A stretch of DNA of 8,777 bases from an uncultured Oscillospiraceae bacterium (GCA_900546735.1 URDW01000092.1:1-8777); one strand, 5' to 3'. Positions 1 through 6,901 are shown, counted from the stretch's first letter. Notes: generated from the sequence alone by a model not told the origin. Program-made: numbers and translations.

Positions 1-110
1 TAAAGTGCTTTATTTTCTTTAGAGTGCAAGATGCTTTTCTGCTTGAGAAAAATAGAAGTCTATTTTCAAAATTTTTCTACGCGCGGTTCAACCGACTTTT
101 TCGACAGTCT
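1..110. other. Gene-free AT-rich stretch with a small inverted repeat
   Basis: No credible coding region is visible on either strand. Plus-strand frames that pass through here continue antisense into the membrane-protein gene and have no recognisable protein character. The one structured element is an imperfect inverted repeat at about 43-69: arms AAAATAGA and TCTATTTT around a 2-base centre, extended by TTGA/TCAA with a one-base bulge. It could be an operator or weak hairpin for a gene left of the window, but no promoter can be placed next to it with confidence. Confidence 0.5.
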
Positions 111-141
111 CAAACACCCGCACTTAAAATGCGGGTGTTTG
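111..141 (-). terminator. Terminator-like hairpin after the CmpB-type gene
   Basis: This is a perfect 12-bp stem, CAAACACCCGCA (111-122) with TGCGGGTGTTTG (130-141), around a 7-base loop. It lies about 50 bases past the stop codon of the CmpB-type gene, where a transcription end is expected. The T-rich part of each arm lies inside the stem, and the base run after it is weak on both strands, so termination may be modest or may work in both directions. The arm shares 12 identical bases with the hairpin near 987-998 on the other side of the gene. Confidence 0.7.
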
Positions 142-192
142 CATGTTCTGCCATCAAGCGGGCATATTTTAAACAAGATAAACGTACAAACC

Positions 193-867
193 TTATGCTT
201 TGGATTTGGTTCTGGCCGTTTCGGCGCTGCCGGTATCTACAAAGTACCAGTTATTGAACCGCTTTTGCATTTTCTCATCCGTATAGCGGCGATCCAGAAA
301 ACGGAAAAGCCGCCCTTTCGCCGGCACACCCCAGTGGCGCCGGCTCCAGCGGTACAGCACAATGCTGGTAAACACCGTGTCGACTGCCAAAAATGCGGCG
401 AGCGCCAGGCTAAGGTACCACCAAAACGGACTACCAAACCGAAACAGAAGCCGGTTGAGAGACGGCGCCAAAAGCTGGAACAGACTGCCGCACAGACCCC
501 AGACAAAAGTCATTTTCAAATTGACAAAGCCTTTAAAATTCAAAAAAGAATCGGAATAATCCCAGGCGCGCATGCCAAGCCCATAGTACACCAGTGCACC
601 GCCGGCGCATTCCACGACCGTACCCGTGATGCCGAAAGCAAAAAAGCGCACCAACAAATTATATTCCATGAACAATAGCGCCCCCACATAGCAGCCCACA
701 CAGCCAAAGCTGTAAATGGTGCAAAGCGGCGACCACAAAAGCGTTGTGTGCGTCTGCCAAAAGCCATAGCGATACCGCCACCAGGCGCCTTCCATCAAGA
801 CTCCCAGCAGACCGCCGATGACAAACAGCCATACGCAGACCTGAAACAAACCATGATGTATAGTCAT
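193..867 (-). CDS. CmpB-type multispanning membrane protein (putative ABC transporter permease, PF06541)
   Basis: This is a 224-residue integral membrane protein with about five or six hydrophobic segments (near residues 8-26, 46-66, 70-95, 115-135 and 148-172) and a basic cytoplasmic C-terminus rich in Arg and Lys. It shows the family pattern: a conserved Glu in the first helix (E26), a W-x-P-L-C-x-I-Y-x-F-G stretch at 45-55, an E-C-x-G-G motif at 86-90, and a W-D-Y-S...N-x-x-G-x-x-N-L block at 102-117 followed by W-G. The family is often labelled a putative type IV ABC transporter permease, but no ATPase lies beside it and its biochemical role is not established. The ATG has a GGGGAG ribosome binding site 6 bases upstream. 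It appears to be a single-gene unit with its own promoter, bounded by hairpins at both ends. Membership of the family is likely; a transport function is only the family label. Confidence 0.85.
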   Translation of the reverse strand: MTIHHGLFQVCVWLFVIGGLLGVLMEGAWWRYRYGFWQTHTTLLWSPLCTIYSFGCVGCYVGALLFMEYNLLVRFFAFGITGTVVECAGGALVYYGLGMRAWDYSDSFLNFKGFVNLKMTFVWGLCGSLFQLLAPSLNRLLFRFGSPFWWYLSLALAAFLAVDTVFTSIVLYRWSRRHWGVPAKGRLFRFLDRRYTDEKMQKRFNNWYFVDTGSAETARTKSKA

Positions 868-910
868 AACGATCTCCCCAAATAAAATAAGACGAGCATT
901 GTGTGCCTTT

Positions 911-916
911 ATTATA
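911..916 (-). promoter_or_regulatory. Probable -10 box for the CmpB-type gene
   Basis: On the minus strand this reads TATAAT, a perfect -10 hexamer, preceded by TGCA. It is about 44 bases before the start codon, giving a leader of about 37 bases. No good -35 hexamer lies 16-18 bases upstream. The nearest candidate, TTAACA, is about 20 bases away, so the promoter is supported mainly by the -10 box and the surrounding AT-rich sequence. Confidence 0.5.
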
Positions 917-983
917 TGCAGACTGTGTCACAATCTTGTTAAAATCCAGTGACAGATTCATGAATTTTCAACAGAATTTTACA

Positions 984-1020
984 AAAAAACACCCGCACGC
1001 TACGGTGCGGGTATTTTTAT
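984..1020. terminator. Bidirectional intrinsic terminator
   Basis: The stem is ACCCGCAC (991-998) with GTGCGGGT (1005-1012) around a 6-base loop. It is followed by ATTTTTAT on the plus strand and by a run of T on the minus strand (the A-run at 983-989). For the minus-strand flavodoxin operon it lies about 100 bases past the flavodoxin stop, the natural end of that transcript. The plus-strand T-run means it could also stop antisense transcription. Confidence 0.8.
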
Positions 1021-1113
1021 ATTCAGCGGCAGAAAGATGTAGGTGTTTAAACAGCAAAGCTGTCCGAGAAAAGATGGCAAGTCTTAAAGAGGATTTCTGC
1101 CGGTGAAAGCAGA
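1021..1113 (-). other. 3' untranslated stretch of the flavodoxin transcript
   Basis: This is the gene-free stretch between the flavodoxin stop codon and the terminator. It contains a 9-base inverted repeat, CGGCAGAAA (1027-1035) and TTTCTGCCG (1094-1102), 58 bases apart. Between the arms is a small hairpin, ACAGC-AAA-GCTGT (1051-1063). The RNA could fold into a closed domain here, but the pairing is short and no known RNA family is recognised. Confidence 0.3.
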
Positions 1114-1539
1114 TCACGCCCCCAGCGCGCGGCCAAGTGCATTGCAAGCGGCAAGGGCCGCCTCATCCGGCGTTTCACAGCAGATGACACTGGGGCAGGC
1201 AAATACCGCGCCTGCATCGGCGCACGCCACTTCCCAGCTGCGCATCCACTCGCCGTCGCCCCAGCCGTAAGAGCCGAAAAGCGCGACCGAACGCCCGGAA
1301 AGGCCGGGCAAAACCGCCGCAAACATGGGGGCAAACTCCGTTTCCTCCAGCTGCTCGCACCCCATGGACGGGCAGCCGAAGGCAAACGCATGGTAATCAT
1401 TCAGCATATCTGCCGTAAATTCGCCGGGCGTCAGCACATCGGCCACGGCTCCGGCAGCACGCACACCATCTGCAACGGCGTTCGCCATCTGCAAGGTGTT
1501 GCCCGTGCCGCTCCAGTACACAACAGCAACTTTTTTCAT
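1114..1539 (-). CDS. Short-chain flavodoxin
   Basis: This is a 141-residue flavodoxin, the normal length for the short-chain class. It is a cytoplasmic FMN protein that carries low-potential electrons. The N-terminal beta strand leads into the phosphate-binding loop WSGTGNT (residues 9-15). The 50s loop is at G-C-P-S-M-G and the second FMN loop is G-S-Y-G-W-G-D-G, with the Trp in position to stack on the isoalloxazine ring; the following W-M-R-S-W is typical of clostridial members. The ATG has GAGG 8 bases upstream. It is the last gene after the DUF2804 gene, with a 45-base gap and no terminator between them, so co-transcription is likely. Flavodoxins of anaerobes typically replace ferredoxin when iron is limiting, which fits the shared operator upstream of this gene set. 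The redox partner cannot be told from the window. Confidence 0.93.
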   Translation of the reverse strand: MKKVAVVYWSGTGNTLQMANAVADGVRAAGAVADVLTPGEFTADMLNDYHAFAFGCPSMGCEQLEETEFAPMFAAVLPGLSGRSVALFGSYGWGDGEWMRSWEVACADAGAVFACPSVICCETPDEAALAACNALGRALGA

Positions 1540-1584
1540 AAGTATAACCTCGTTTCCAGCCGCCTGCTGCTGTGCACGGTGTGT

Positions 1585-2610
1585 TTACCACTTATTGTGC
1601 ACCTTTTCGCAGAAGGCGTACATATTTTCGATTTGCAATTTTTTACCGTCGTCCAGCACCACTGTGCCGTTCCAAAGACCGTGCACCTGGTGCGTTTTCA
1701 TGCCGGCAAGGCCGAGCGGCATCAAATCGGTCACATTGTCGTAAAACGGCGTCATGGTAAGATCCAGGCGGCCGTTTTCCTCCCGAAAATGCCACGGCCG
1801 CATCCAGCCGTATTCCTGTGGGTCATGTTCCAGCGAAACGGCGCCCAGCTTATGGCACACACCGCCGTAAAACAGCGCCGTTTCCGTAGCGGCCGATTCA
1901 TCGCCAAAGCCCCAGGTCAGTTCAAACCCAAACGGCACGCCGTTCAAATAAGTGCTGCCGTTGGCCCAGTACCACATGTTTTTGTGCGGCCAAATGCCGC
2001 GCCCCCAGTCCAGCACCGTGAATGTGTCGGATTTTGAAAACTTGTACGTTTTTTCACCGGCCGTCACCACGCCCTCTGTTGCCAGGCAGTTGATTTTATT
2101 TGTATAAAAGAAACAGCCTTTTTCGGCAAACGGCGTGGCAATGGTGATGCTTTCATGCGGCTGCAGGCGCGCGCAGTGAAATGCGCACCGCAGCGGCTTG
2201 CCGCCGCAGACCGTGCTCAGCTGCAGATTGTGCGCCGAATCGGTGGTGTTGAACAACAGGTGCGTTTTGCCCTGTGAAAACACCGTGCGGTTCGGAAAAT
2301 CGCCGTTTGGGTTCAGACGGTTTTTGTGCGGCGTGAGCGGCTGCAGACAAAGCGTATCGAGCTTTTCGCCGGTTTGCAGGTCGACCAGGCCAAAGGTGGC
2401 GCAGGTCGCAAGAGAAATATTGAAAAGATTGAGCTGCACCATAACGCGGCCGTTGCTGATTTGGTAAAAATCCCACTCCTTCAGCCGCCAGATGCTGCGC
2501 GCACGCGAACCGATATTATATGCATACAGATTCCGGCGGCACCAGCCGGGCTCGGCGAGCGAGCCGTTGCCGGCCAACAAAGGCTGTTTGGACTTGATTT
2601 CGTTTTGCAT
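1585..2610 (-). CDS. DUF2804 family protein
   Basis: This is a 341-residue protein matching my recollection of the DUF2804 family, whose biochemical role is unknown. Features that fit are an N-terminal L-L...G-x-L-x-x-P-G-W segment, W-R-x-K-E-W-D-F-Y near 41-49, the block D-W-G-R-G-x-W-P at 201-208 followed by W-Y-W-A-N-G-S (213-219), and a C-terminal Q-V-H-G-x-W-x-G-x-V-V-L-D-D-G (308-322). There is no signal peptide or membrane segment, and the alternating hydrophobic pattern suggests a mostly beta, soluble protein. The start was set at 2610 because GGGAGGGG lies 5 bases upstream; an in-frame ATG at 2625 lies upstream of that ribosome site and would make no sense as a start. It sits between the DUF3793 and flavodoxin genes in the same direction. 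No function should be inferred beyond membership of this gene set. Confidence 0.85.
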   Translation of the reverse strand: MQNEIKSKQPLLAGNGSLAEPGWCRRNLYAYNIGSRARSIWRLKEWDFYQISNGRVMVQLNLFNISLATCATFGLVDLQTGEKLDTLCLQPLTPHKNRLNPNGDFPNRTVFSQGKTHLLFNTTDSAHNLQLSTVCGGKPLRCAFHCARLQPHESITIATPFAEKGCFFYTNKINCLATEGVVTAGEKTYKFSKSDTFTVLDWGRGIWPHKNMWYWANGSTYLNGVPFGFELTWGFGDESAATETALFYGGVCHKLGAVSLEHDPQEYGWMRPWHFREENGRLDLTMTPFYDNVTDLMPLGLAGMKTHQVHGLWNGTVVLDDGKKLQIENMYAFCEKVHNKW

Positions 2611-2628
2611 ATATACCCCTCCCATTTC

Positions 2629-2657
2629 ATTATACGAGACAAGCGGGATAAAAGCAA
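2629..2657 (-). promoter_or_regulatory. Possible internal promoter before the DUF2804 gene
   Basis: The minus strand shows a perfect -10 box TATAAT (2629-2634), with TTGCTT (2652-2657) at the ideal 17-base spacing. Transcription would start close to 2622, so the message would begin almost at the ribosome binding site, an unusually short leader of about 12 bases. The -35 matches consensus only in its first three bases. It could give extra expression of the DUF2804 and flavodoxin genes independent of the operator-controlled promoter further upstream. Confidence 0.45.
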
Positions 2658-2683
2658 TGGGGAATCGCGGCCAACGCCGTGTT

Positions 2684-3235
2684 TCAGCAAGGCACCGTCA
2701 TGCGCAAAACGCTGCGGCCCGAAGCCCAAAGGCGCTTGTAAACGGCCGTGCACTTTTTATACTTTTGAAACAGCCGCGCAGCCTCGTCGGCGTTGCCGTA
2801 CACTTTCCAGCAGCCGGTGCACTTACTGTTTTGGCCGCAGTGGCCGATAAAACCCAGCACATCGCCGAGCGGATAGCCGAGAAAAATGCCGATCTCGTGC
2901 GGAAAACCGTCGCCCTGTGCCAACTTTTGACACAGGACGGCCAGAGCCGTATCGACCGAAAGGTCGCTGTAGCCGCACTCCGTTAAAAAAGCAGCCACCT
3001 CCCTGCCGCGCAGCACCTGTTTAAGCGCCGGAACGCGATACACATAGATCAGCGCCCGACCGGCTGCGACATTCAACACGGCAAGCTCCAGCCCCTTGGT
3101 GTTGAGTGCAGCGCGCCAAAAAAGCGCCTGCGCTTCAAAAGACGGCAAGTCTGAAAACGTGTATGAAAACAAGCTGCCCACTTTGAGCGATGCCAGCGTT
3201 GGTGCGCACTGTTCGACCAGGCACTTTTCCAGCAT
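2684..3235 (-). CDS. DUF3793 family protein
   Basis: This is a 183-residue protein with the hallmarks of DUF3793, a clostridial family of unknown function. It has an N-terminal C-A-P-T-L-A-S-L-K-x-G-S-L-F stretch (10-23) and the core F-P-H-E-I-G-I-F-L-G-Y-P-L-G-D-V-L-G-F-I (111-130). These are followed by a Cys-rich segment (C133, C139, C142) running into W-K-V-Y (143-146) and a final A-x-x-x-F-x-x-Y-x-x-C. It is predicted to be soluble, without signal peptide or membrane helix. The ATG has a GGGGGAGG ribosome site 7 bases upstream. It is the first gene of a set continuing to DUF2804 (73-base gap) and flavodoxin. From memory, DUF3793 genes often neighbour flavodoxin or iron-transport genes in Clostridia, so an iron- or redox-related role is reasonable but unproven. 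The clustered Cys and His residues could bind metal. Confidence 0.88.
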   Translation of the reverse strand: MLEKCLVEQCAPTLASLKVGSLFSYTFSDLPSFEAQALFWRAALNTKGLELAVLNVAAGRALIYVYRVPALKQVLRGREVAAFLTECGYSDLSVDTALAVLCQKLAQGDGFPHEIGIFLGYPLGDVLGFIGHCGQNSKCTGCWKVYGNADEAARLFQKYKKCTAVYKRLWASGRSVLRMTVPC

Positions 3236-3258
3236 GGATGTTCCTCCCCCATGGCATT

Positions 3259-3278
3259 TAGTTAGCTTAAGCTAACTA
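3259..3278. promoter_or_regulatory. Operator A: 20-bp perfect palindrome
   Basis: TAGTTAGCTTAAGCTAACTA is a perfect 20-bp inverted repeat. Its 16-bp core GTTAG-CTTAAG-CTAAC (3261-3276) has the same half-sites and spacing as two other sites in the window. It lies just upstream of the ribosome binding site of the DUF3793 gene and downstream of the leader terminator. It is most probably the binding site of a dimeric repressor; the half-sites resemble, but do not match in spacing, those of DtxR/IdeR-type metal regulators. Confidence 0.75.
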
Positions 3279-3284
3279 TCGGTT

Positions 3285-3323
3285 CTAAAAACAGACCGCC
3301 GCAAGCTGCTGCCGCAGCGGTCT
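3285..3323 (-). terminator. Intrinsic terminator in the DUF3793 leader
   Basis: On the minus strand AGACCGCTGC (3323-3314) pairs with GCGGCGGTCT (3302-3293), a 10-bp GC-rich stem with one G-U pair and an 11-base loop. It is followed by GTTTTTAG. It is the obvious end signal for the ABC operon. However, the strong promoter at 3352-3380 lies between that operon and this terminator, so transcripts from that promoter toward DUF3793 must also cross it. It therefore acts either as a plain operon terminator or as an attenuator. Confidence 0.8.
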
Positions 3324-3328
3324 CCGGA

Positions 3329-3344
3329 ATTAGTTTTAACTAAC
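3329..3344. promoter_or_regulatory. Operator B: GTTAG-N6-CTAAC-type site at the promoter start
   Basis: ATTAGTTTTAACTAAC carries the inverted repeat TTAGTT/AACTAA with the spacing of the other two sites; one outer base differs (A instead of G at 3329). It covers roughly +1 to +16 of the promoter at 3352-3380, where a bound repressor would block initiation or early elongation. Confidence 0.75.
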
Positions 3345-3351
3345 CGAAATC

Positions 3352-3380
3352 AATATACCATATTATGGAGCCGTTGTCAA
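3352..3380 (-). promoter_or_regulatory. Sigma-A-type promoter for the DUF3793 operon
   Basis: The minus strand reads TTGACA (3375-3380), a 17-base spacer, then TATATT (3352-3357): a perfect -35 hexamer, ideal spacing and a 5-of-6 -10 hexamer. Transcription should begin near 3345, inside or next to operator B, giving a leader of about 110 bases before the DUF3793 start codon. It lies 16-44 bases past the stop codon of the second ABC gene. Confidence 0.75.
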
Positions 3381-3395
3381 CATGTATTTTGAAAA

Positions 3396-5129
3396 TTACG
3401 ACATGGTCCACTGCTGGCCGGCCGTCTGCAATTTGACCATGCGGCTAAAAACGCCGTCGTTTTGCAAAAGCGCCTGCGGCGCGCCCTGTTCGGCCACCAC
3501 GCCGTGATCGAGCACAACGATCTTGTTGGCGCCGGCAACGGTGCGCATGCGGTGCGCAATGACCAGCACCGTTTTGTTTTGAATCAACCGCGACAGCGCC
3601 GTTTGGATGAGCGTTTCGTTCTCGACGTCGAGCGACGCAGTTGCCTCGTCCAGCAGAATGACCGGCGCGTTTTTCAAAAAGGCGCGCGCAATCGAAATGC
3701 GCTGCCGTTCGCCGCCCGACAGGCTGCAGCCGTTTTCGCCGATCACCGTCTGCCAGCCCTGCGGCAGCTTTTCGGCAAATTCCGCGCAGTTGGCCAGGCG
3801 TGCGGCGGCCAGCACCTCCTCATCCGTTGCATCCTTGCGGCCAATGCGGATGTTTTCCAAAACCGTATTGTTAAAAAGCGTTACATCCTGAAACACGATG
3901 GAGTAAAGCGACAAAAGCGTCTCCGGGTCCACGGTCGAAACATCCATGCCGCCGACCGTGATTTTACCGCGGCTGGCATCCCAAAAACGTGCGGCCAGAC
4001 GCGAGACCGTTGTTTTGCCGCCGCCGGACGGACCGACCAGCGCCGTTACCTCACCCTGGCGCGCCGTAAACGAAACGTCGCGCAAAACGGTTTCGCCGCC
4101 GCTATAGGAAAAGCCGACATGGTCAAACACAATATCGCAGCCGTTGTTGGACAGGCAGCTTGTGCCGGTCTGCACCGGATGGTCAAGGATCTCGTTCATG
4201 CGCGCAATGTTGGTGCGCGTGCTGATAACGGCTGCCAGATTCTGCAGCGCCGACTGCAGCGGATCATAAAGCCGCGACACGACAAGCAGGTACATGAAAA
4301 ACGTGAGCACATCCAGCTCGCCCCGCAGCAATAGCCACGACCCAGCCAGTGCCACAGTCGCAATGCCGAGCTTCAAAATCAGCGTGGCCGAGACCACGAA
4401 CACGGCCGTGCCCAGTTCCGAGAGGATGGCGCGCTTTTCCACAGCTTTGATTTTTTGGTTCAGCCCGTGCAGGTACTTCTTTTCGGCGTTATTGGCTTTC
4501 AGGTCGCGCAACGTTTCGATACATTCCTGAATGCCGTCTGCGCAGGCCATTTTGGCCGCCATCTGCCGGTCATTCAGCTTTTGCTGCACCTTGGCCGAAA
4601 GCCCCACGATCGCAAACGCGACCGGCAGCACCCACAGGGCGGCCAGCGCCATGCGCCAGTCAAAAATGAACAGCCCGATGGCCACCAGCACGGTAGAGAT
4701 CATGGAGCCGGCCAGCTCCGGAATAAAGTGCGAAAAACTCTGCTCTAAAAACGTACAGTCCGCCATGATTGTACTGGTCAGGTCTGCCAGATCCTTTTTG
4801 CCGAAAAACGACAGCGGGATCTTGCGCAGTTTTTCCGCCAGCGTGATGCGGCGCACGCCGCTTTCCTTGTACGTTGCAAAATAAGTGGCGTTGTACTGAA
4901 AATACGTTGTCAAAAAAAGCAGTACAATACAAACGGCGCAACCTACCGCATAAAACACCGTGCGCATGCCATGCACGCCGCCCGCCATCAGGTCGCGCAC
5001 CAGATAGTACAGGATGCCGACCGGCAGCATCAGCGCCAGGTTTTGCAACACACACGCCAGACACCCTTTGACCAGATCCTTTGCGCCCTGTACAGACAGG
5101 GCATATTTTTTCTGCAGTTTTTGGATCAT
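3396..5129 (-). CDS. ABC half-transporter (membrane domain plus ATPase), second subunit, IrtB/YbtP-like
   Basis: This 577-residue half-transporter has an N-terminal exporter-fold membrane domain (about 1-315, with hydrophobic spans near 24-46, 57-77, 141-176 and 240-285) fused to a complete ATPase. The ATPase carries Walker A GPSGGGKTT (366-374), Q-loop Q414, signature LSGGERQ (470-476), Walker B VILLDEA (490-496) and switch His526. The stretch I-V-F-Q-D-V-T-L-F-N-N-T-V-L-E-N-I-R-I-G-R-K-D-A-T resembles the IrtB/YbtP group, exporter-fold proteins that import iron-siderophores. The start at 5129 is chosen because AAAGGAGG lies 7 bases upstream and its ATG overlaps the TGA of the preceding gene (ATGA); an upstream in-frame ATG lies inside that gene. 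It should form a heterodimer with that partner. Siderophore uptake is inference; drug or peptide export is the main alternative. Confidence 0.92.
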   Translation of the reverse strand: MIQKLQKKYALSVQGAKDLVKGCLACVLQNLALMLPVGILYYLVRDLMAGGVHGMRTVFYAVGCAVCIVLLFLTTYFQYNATYFATYKESGVRRITLAEKLRKIPLSFFGKKDLADLTSTIMADCTFLEQSFSHFIPELAGSMISTVLVAIGLFIFDWRMALAALWVLPVAFAIVGLSAKVQQKLNDRQMAAKMACADGIQECIETLRDLKANNAEKKYLHGLNQKIKAVEKRAILSELGTAVFVVSATLILKLGIATVALAGSWLLLRGELDVLTFFMYLLVVSRLYDPLQSALQNLAAVISTRTNIARMNEILDHPVQTGTSCLSNNGCDIVFDHVGFSYSGGETVLRDVSFTARQGEVTALVGPSGGGKTTVSRLAARFWDASRGKITVGGMDVSTVDPETLLSLYSIVFQDVTLFNNTVLENIRIGRKDATDEEVLAAARLANCAEFAEKLPQGWQTVIGENGCSLSGGERQRISIARAFLKNAPVILLDEATASLDVENETLIQTALSRLIQNKTVLVIAHRMRTVAGANKIVVLDHGVVAEQGAPQALLQNDGVFSRMVKLQTAGQQWTMS

Positions 5130-6901
5130 GCTTTTGCCTCCTTTGCCACACGCCAGGCGACCGAAGTCTGGTAGTCCTGCCACATCCGGCTGAACAGACC
5201 GTTTTGTTTTAAAAGCGCATCATAGCTGCCGCTTTCGCAGACCCTGCCGTTTTGCAGCACATAGATCGAATCGGCGCCGACGACCGTAGAAAGACGGTGT
5301 GCGATCATAATGACGGTTTTGTTTTTGGAAAGCGCCGAAAACGCCTGCTGCACGCGGTACTCATTGTCCGGATCGGCAAATGCGCTGGCCTCGTCGAGGA
5401 TCACGACCGGCGTATCCTTCAGCATGACACGGGCGATCGCAATGCGCTGCTGTTCGCCGCCCGAAAGGTAAACGCCTTTCGTACCGATGACCGTGTCCAT
5501 GCCCTGCGGCAGTTTTTCCAAAATGTCGCTGCACTGCGCGGCCTCCAGCGCACGCCGCACTTCCTCGCGCGTGGCGCTCGGCCGGCCAAGACGGACGTTT
5601 TCAAAAACAGAAGCCTTGATGAGCCGGCTGTTTTGGAACACAAACGAAACGGTGTTCATAAGCGTCTCTTTCTGCATAGCCTTCACATCCACACCGCCGA
5701 TTTTCACACTGCCCTGCTGCGGGTCAAAAAAGCGGGCAACCAGACCGGCCAGCGTGCTTTTGCCGCCGCCGGACGGACCGACCAGCGCCACAGACGCACC
5801 GGATGGGATCGAAATGGAAACATCCTCCACCGCGTTTTTCTGCCCGTCGTAGCTGTAGGTGACATGTGAAAGCTCGACCGAAGCGTCCGCCGCTTTTTGC
5901 GGCACATCCGTCTGCGCCAGTGGCTTCGCATCCATCACACTGTCAATGCGGCGCATGGCGTCGTCCACGATCATGGCGTCTTCGCTTTGGAACATGATGC
6001 GCGTCATCGTGACCGAAATGACCGGCGTAATAATAATGTAAAACAGCAGGTTCAGCAGAAATTCCGGGGTAACGCCGCTGCGCGTAAAAAGCAGTGCGCC
6101 GGCCGTTAGAAACACAAACACACCATTGACCGCCGCCGTGTAAAACAGCATCGGCGTGCGCAGCTCCTTGGTGTAGGCAACGACCCACTTTTCGTAGCGG
6201 TCGATCGAACCCTTAAAGCGTTTGAACGAAAACACCGTCTGCCCAAATGTTTTGACAACGGGAATGCCGCGCACATACTCGACCGCCTCGTTCGACATAT
6301 CGTCGAGCGCATTTTGGTACTCTTCCATCTTCTTTTTCATGCGCGCACCGGTCATGAACATCATAATGACAAAACCGAGCAGCACGGGGGCAAGGCTTAA
6401 AAGACCAAGCCGCCAGTCAAACGCAAACAGCAGCACCAAAAGCCCAAGAGGCGTGGCGATGGCTGCCCAGCGGTCCGGCAGGCGGTGCGCCAAATACGTT
6501 TCCGTTGCAGCGCTCGACTCGTTGACGATTTTACGCAGACGGCCGCTGCCGAAGCTGTCGGTAAAGCCGAGCGGCAGCTCGGTGATATGGCGCATGGCCT
6601 CCATACGGATGTTTGCCGCCACGCGAAACGCCGCAATGTGCGAACACATCAGCGCACAGATGTACAGCAAAATGGAGAGCACGGAAAACACCACCGCCAT
6701 CCAGCCGTTGTGCGTCAGACCCTGCGCCTGCGAAAAATGGGGCGCGGCGTCCAACACTTCACGGATGATGCGCCAGATGTAGTAAAACGGCACAAGCGCC
6801 AGCAGTGCGCTGACGGATGACAGCACCCAGGAAGCATAGGTCAGGTACCGAAACGACCCGGCCCATTCCATCAGCCGTGACAAATTGGATTTTTTCTTCA
6901 A
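5126..6901 (-). CDS. ABC half-transporter (membrane domain plus ATPase), first subunit, IrtA/YbtQ-like
   Basis: This 591-residue membrane protein has a six-helix exporter-fold domain (about 1-325; hydrophobic spans near 22-43, 68-92, 145-183, 250-272 and 282-300) and a C-terminal ATPase. Motifs are Walker A GPSGGGKST (375-383), Q-loop Q423, signature LSGGEQQ (479-485), Walker B VVILDEA (499-505) and switch His535. The D-loop reads S-A-F-A-D-P-D-N-E rather than the common S-A-L-D, a variant I associate with the IrtA/YbtQ siderophore-uptake subgroup. Both partners keep the catalytic Glu. The start is TTG at 6901: no in-frame ATG fits, and AAAGGAGG is 7 bases upstream. The stop overlaps the next gene by 4 bases. 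Operator C lies 21 bases upstream, and the TetR gene ends 58 bases upstream without a terminator, so both co-transcription and separate control are possible. The substrate is not proven. Confidence 0.92.
   Translation of the reverse strand: MKKKSNLSRLMEWAGSFRYLTYASWVLSSVSALLALVPFYYIWRIIREVLDAAPHFSQAQGLTHNGWMAVVFSVLSILLYICALMCSHIAAFRVAANIRMEAMRHITELPLGFTDSFGSGRLRKIVNESSAATETYLAHRLPDRWAAIATPLGLLVLLFAFDWRLGLLSLAPVLLGFVIMMFMTGARMKKKMEEYQNALDDMSNEAVEYVRGIPVVKTFGQTVFSFKRFKGSIDRYEKWVVAYTKELRTPMLFYTAAVNGVFVFLTAGALLFTRSGVTPEFLLNLLFYIIITPVISVTMTRIMFQSEDAMIVDDAMRRIDSVMDAKPLAQTDVPQKAADASVELSHVTYSYDGQKNAVEDVSISIPSGASVALVGPSGGGKSTLAGLVARFFDPQQGSVKIGGVDVKAMQKETLMNTVSFVFQNSRLIKASVFENVRLGRPSATREEVRRALEAAQCSDILEKLPQGMDTVIGTKGVYLSGGEQQRIAIARVMLKDTPVVILDEASAFADPDNEYRVQQAFSALSKNKTVIMIAHRLSTVVGADSIYVLQNGRVCESGSYDALLKQNGLFSRMWQDYQTSVAWRVAKEAKA

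Noticed and set aside
31..678. 215-codon plus-strand open frame antisense to the CmpB-type gene
   Set aside because: It lies opposite a clear membrane-protein gene, has no ribosome site, and its product is a low-complexity basic sequence without family features.
1540..1584. FMN or other riboswitch before the flavodoxin gene
   Set aside because: The gap is only 45 bases, too short for such an element, and shows no matching conserved structure.
1390..2037. 215-codon plus-strand open frame opposite the flavodoxin and DUF2804 genes
   Set aside because: It spans two recognisable genes antisense and is rich in His, Gln and Arg, as expected of a reverse reading of GC-rich coding DNA.
2611..2625. 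Upstream ATG start for the DUF2804 gene
   Set aside because: The extra five codons consist of the ribosome binding site itself (GGGAGGGG), so the ATG at 2610 is the start.
3462..4334. 290-codon plus-strand open frame
   Set aside because: It is antisense to the ATPase half of the second ABC protein, whose motifs are complete. The antisense product is Arg/His-rich with no recognisable domain or ribosome site.
5130..5183. Upstream ATG start for the second ABC gene
   Set aside because: It would lie 58 bases inside the preceding gene. The ATG at 5129 has AAAGGAGG 7 bases upstream and the classic ATGA coupling.
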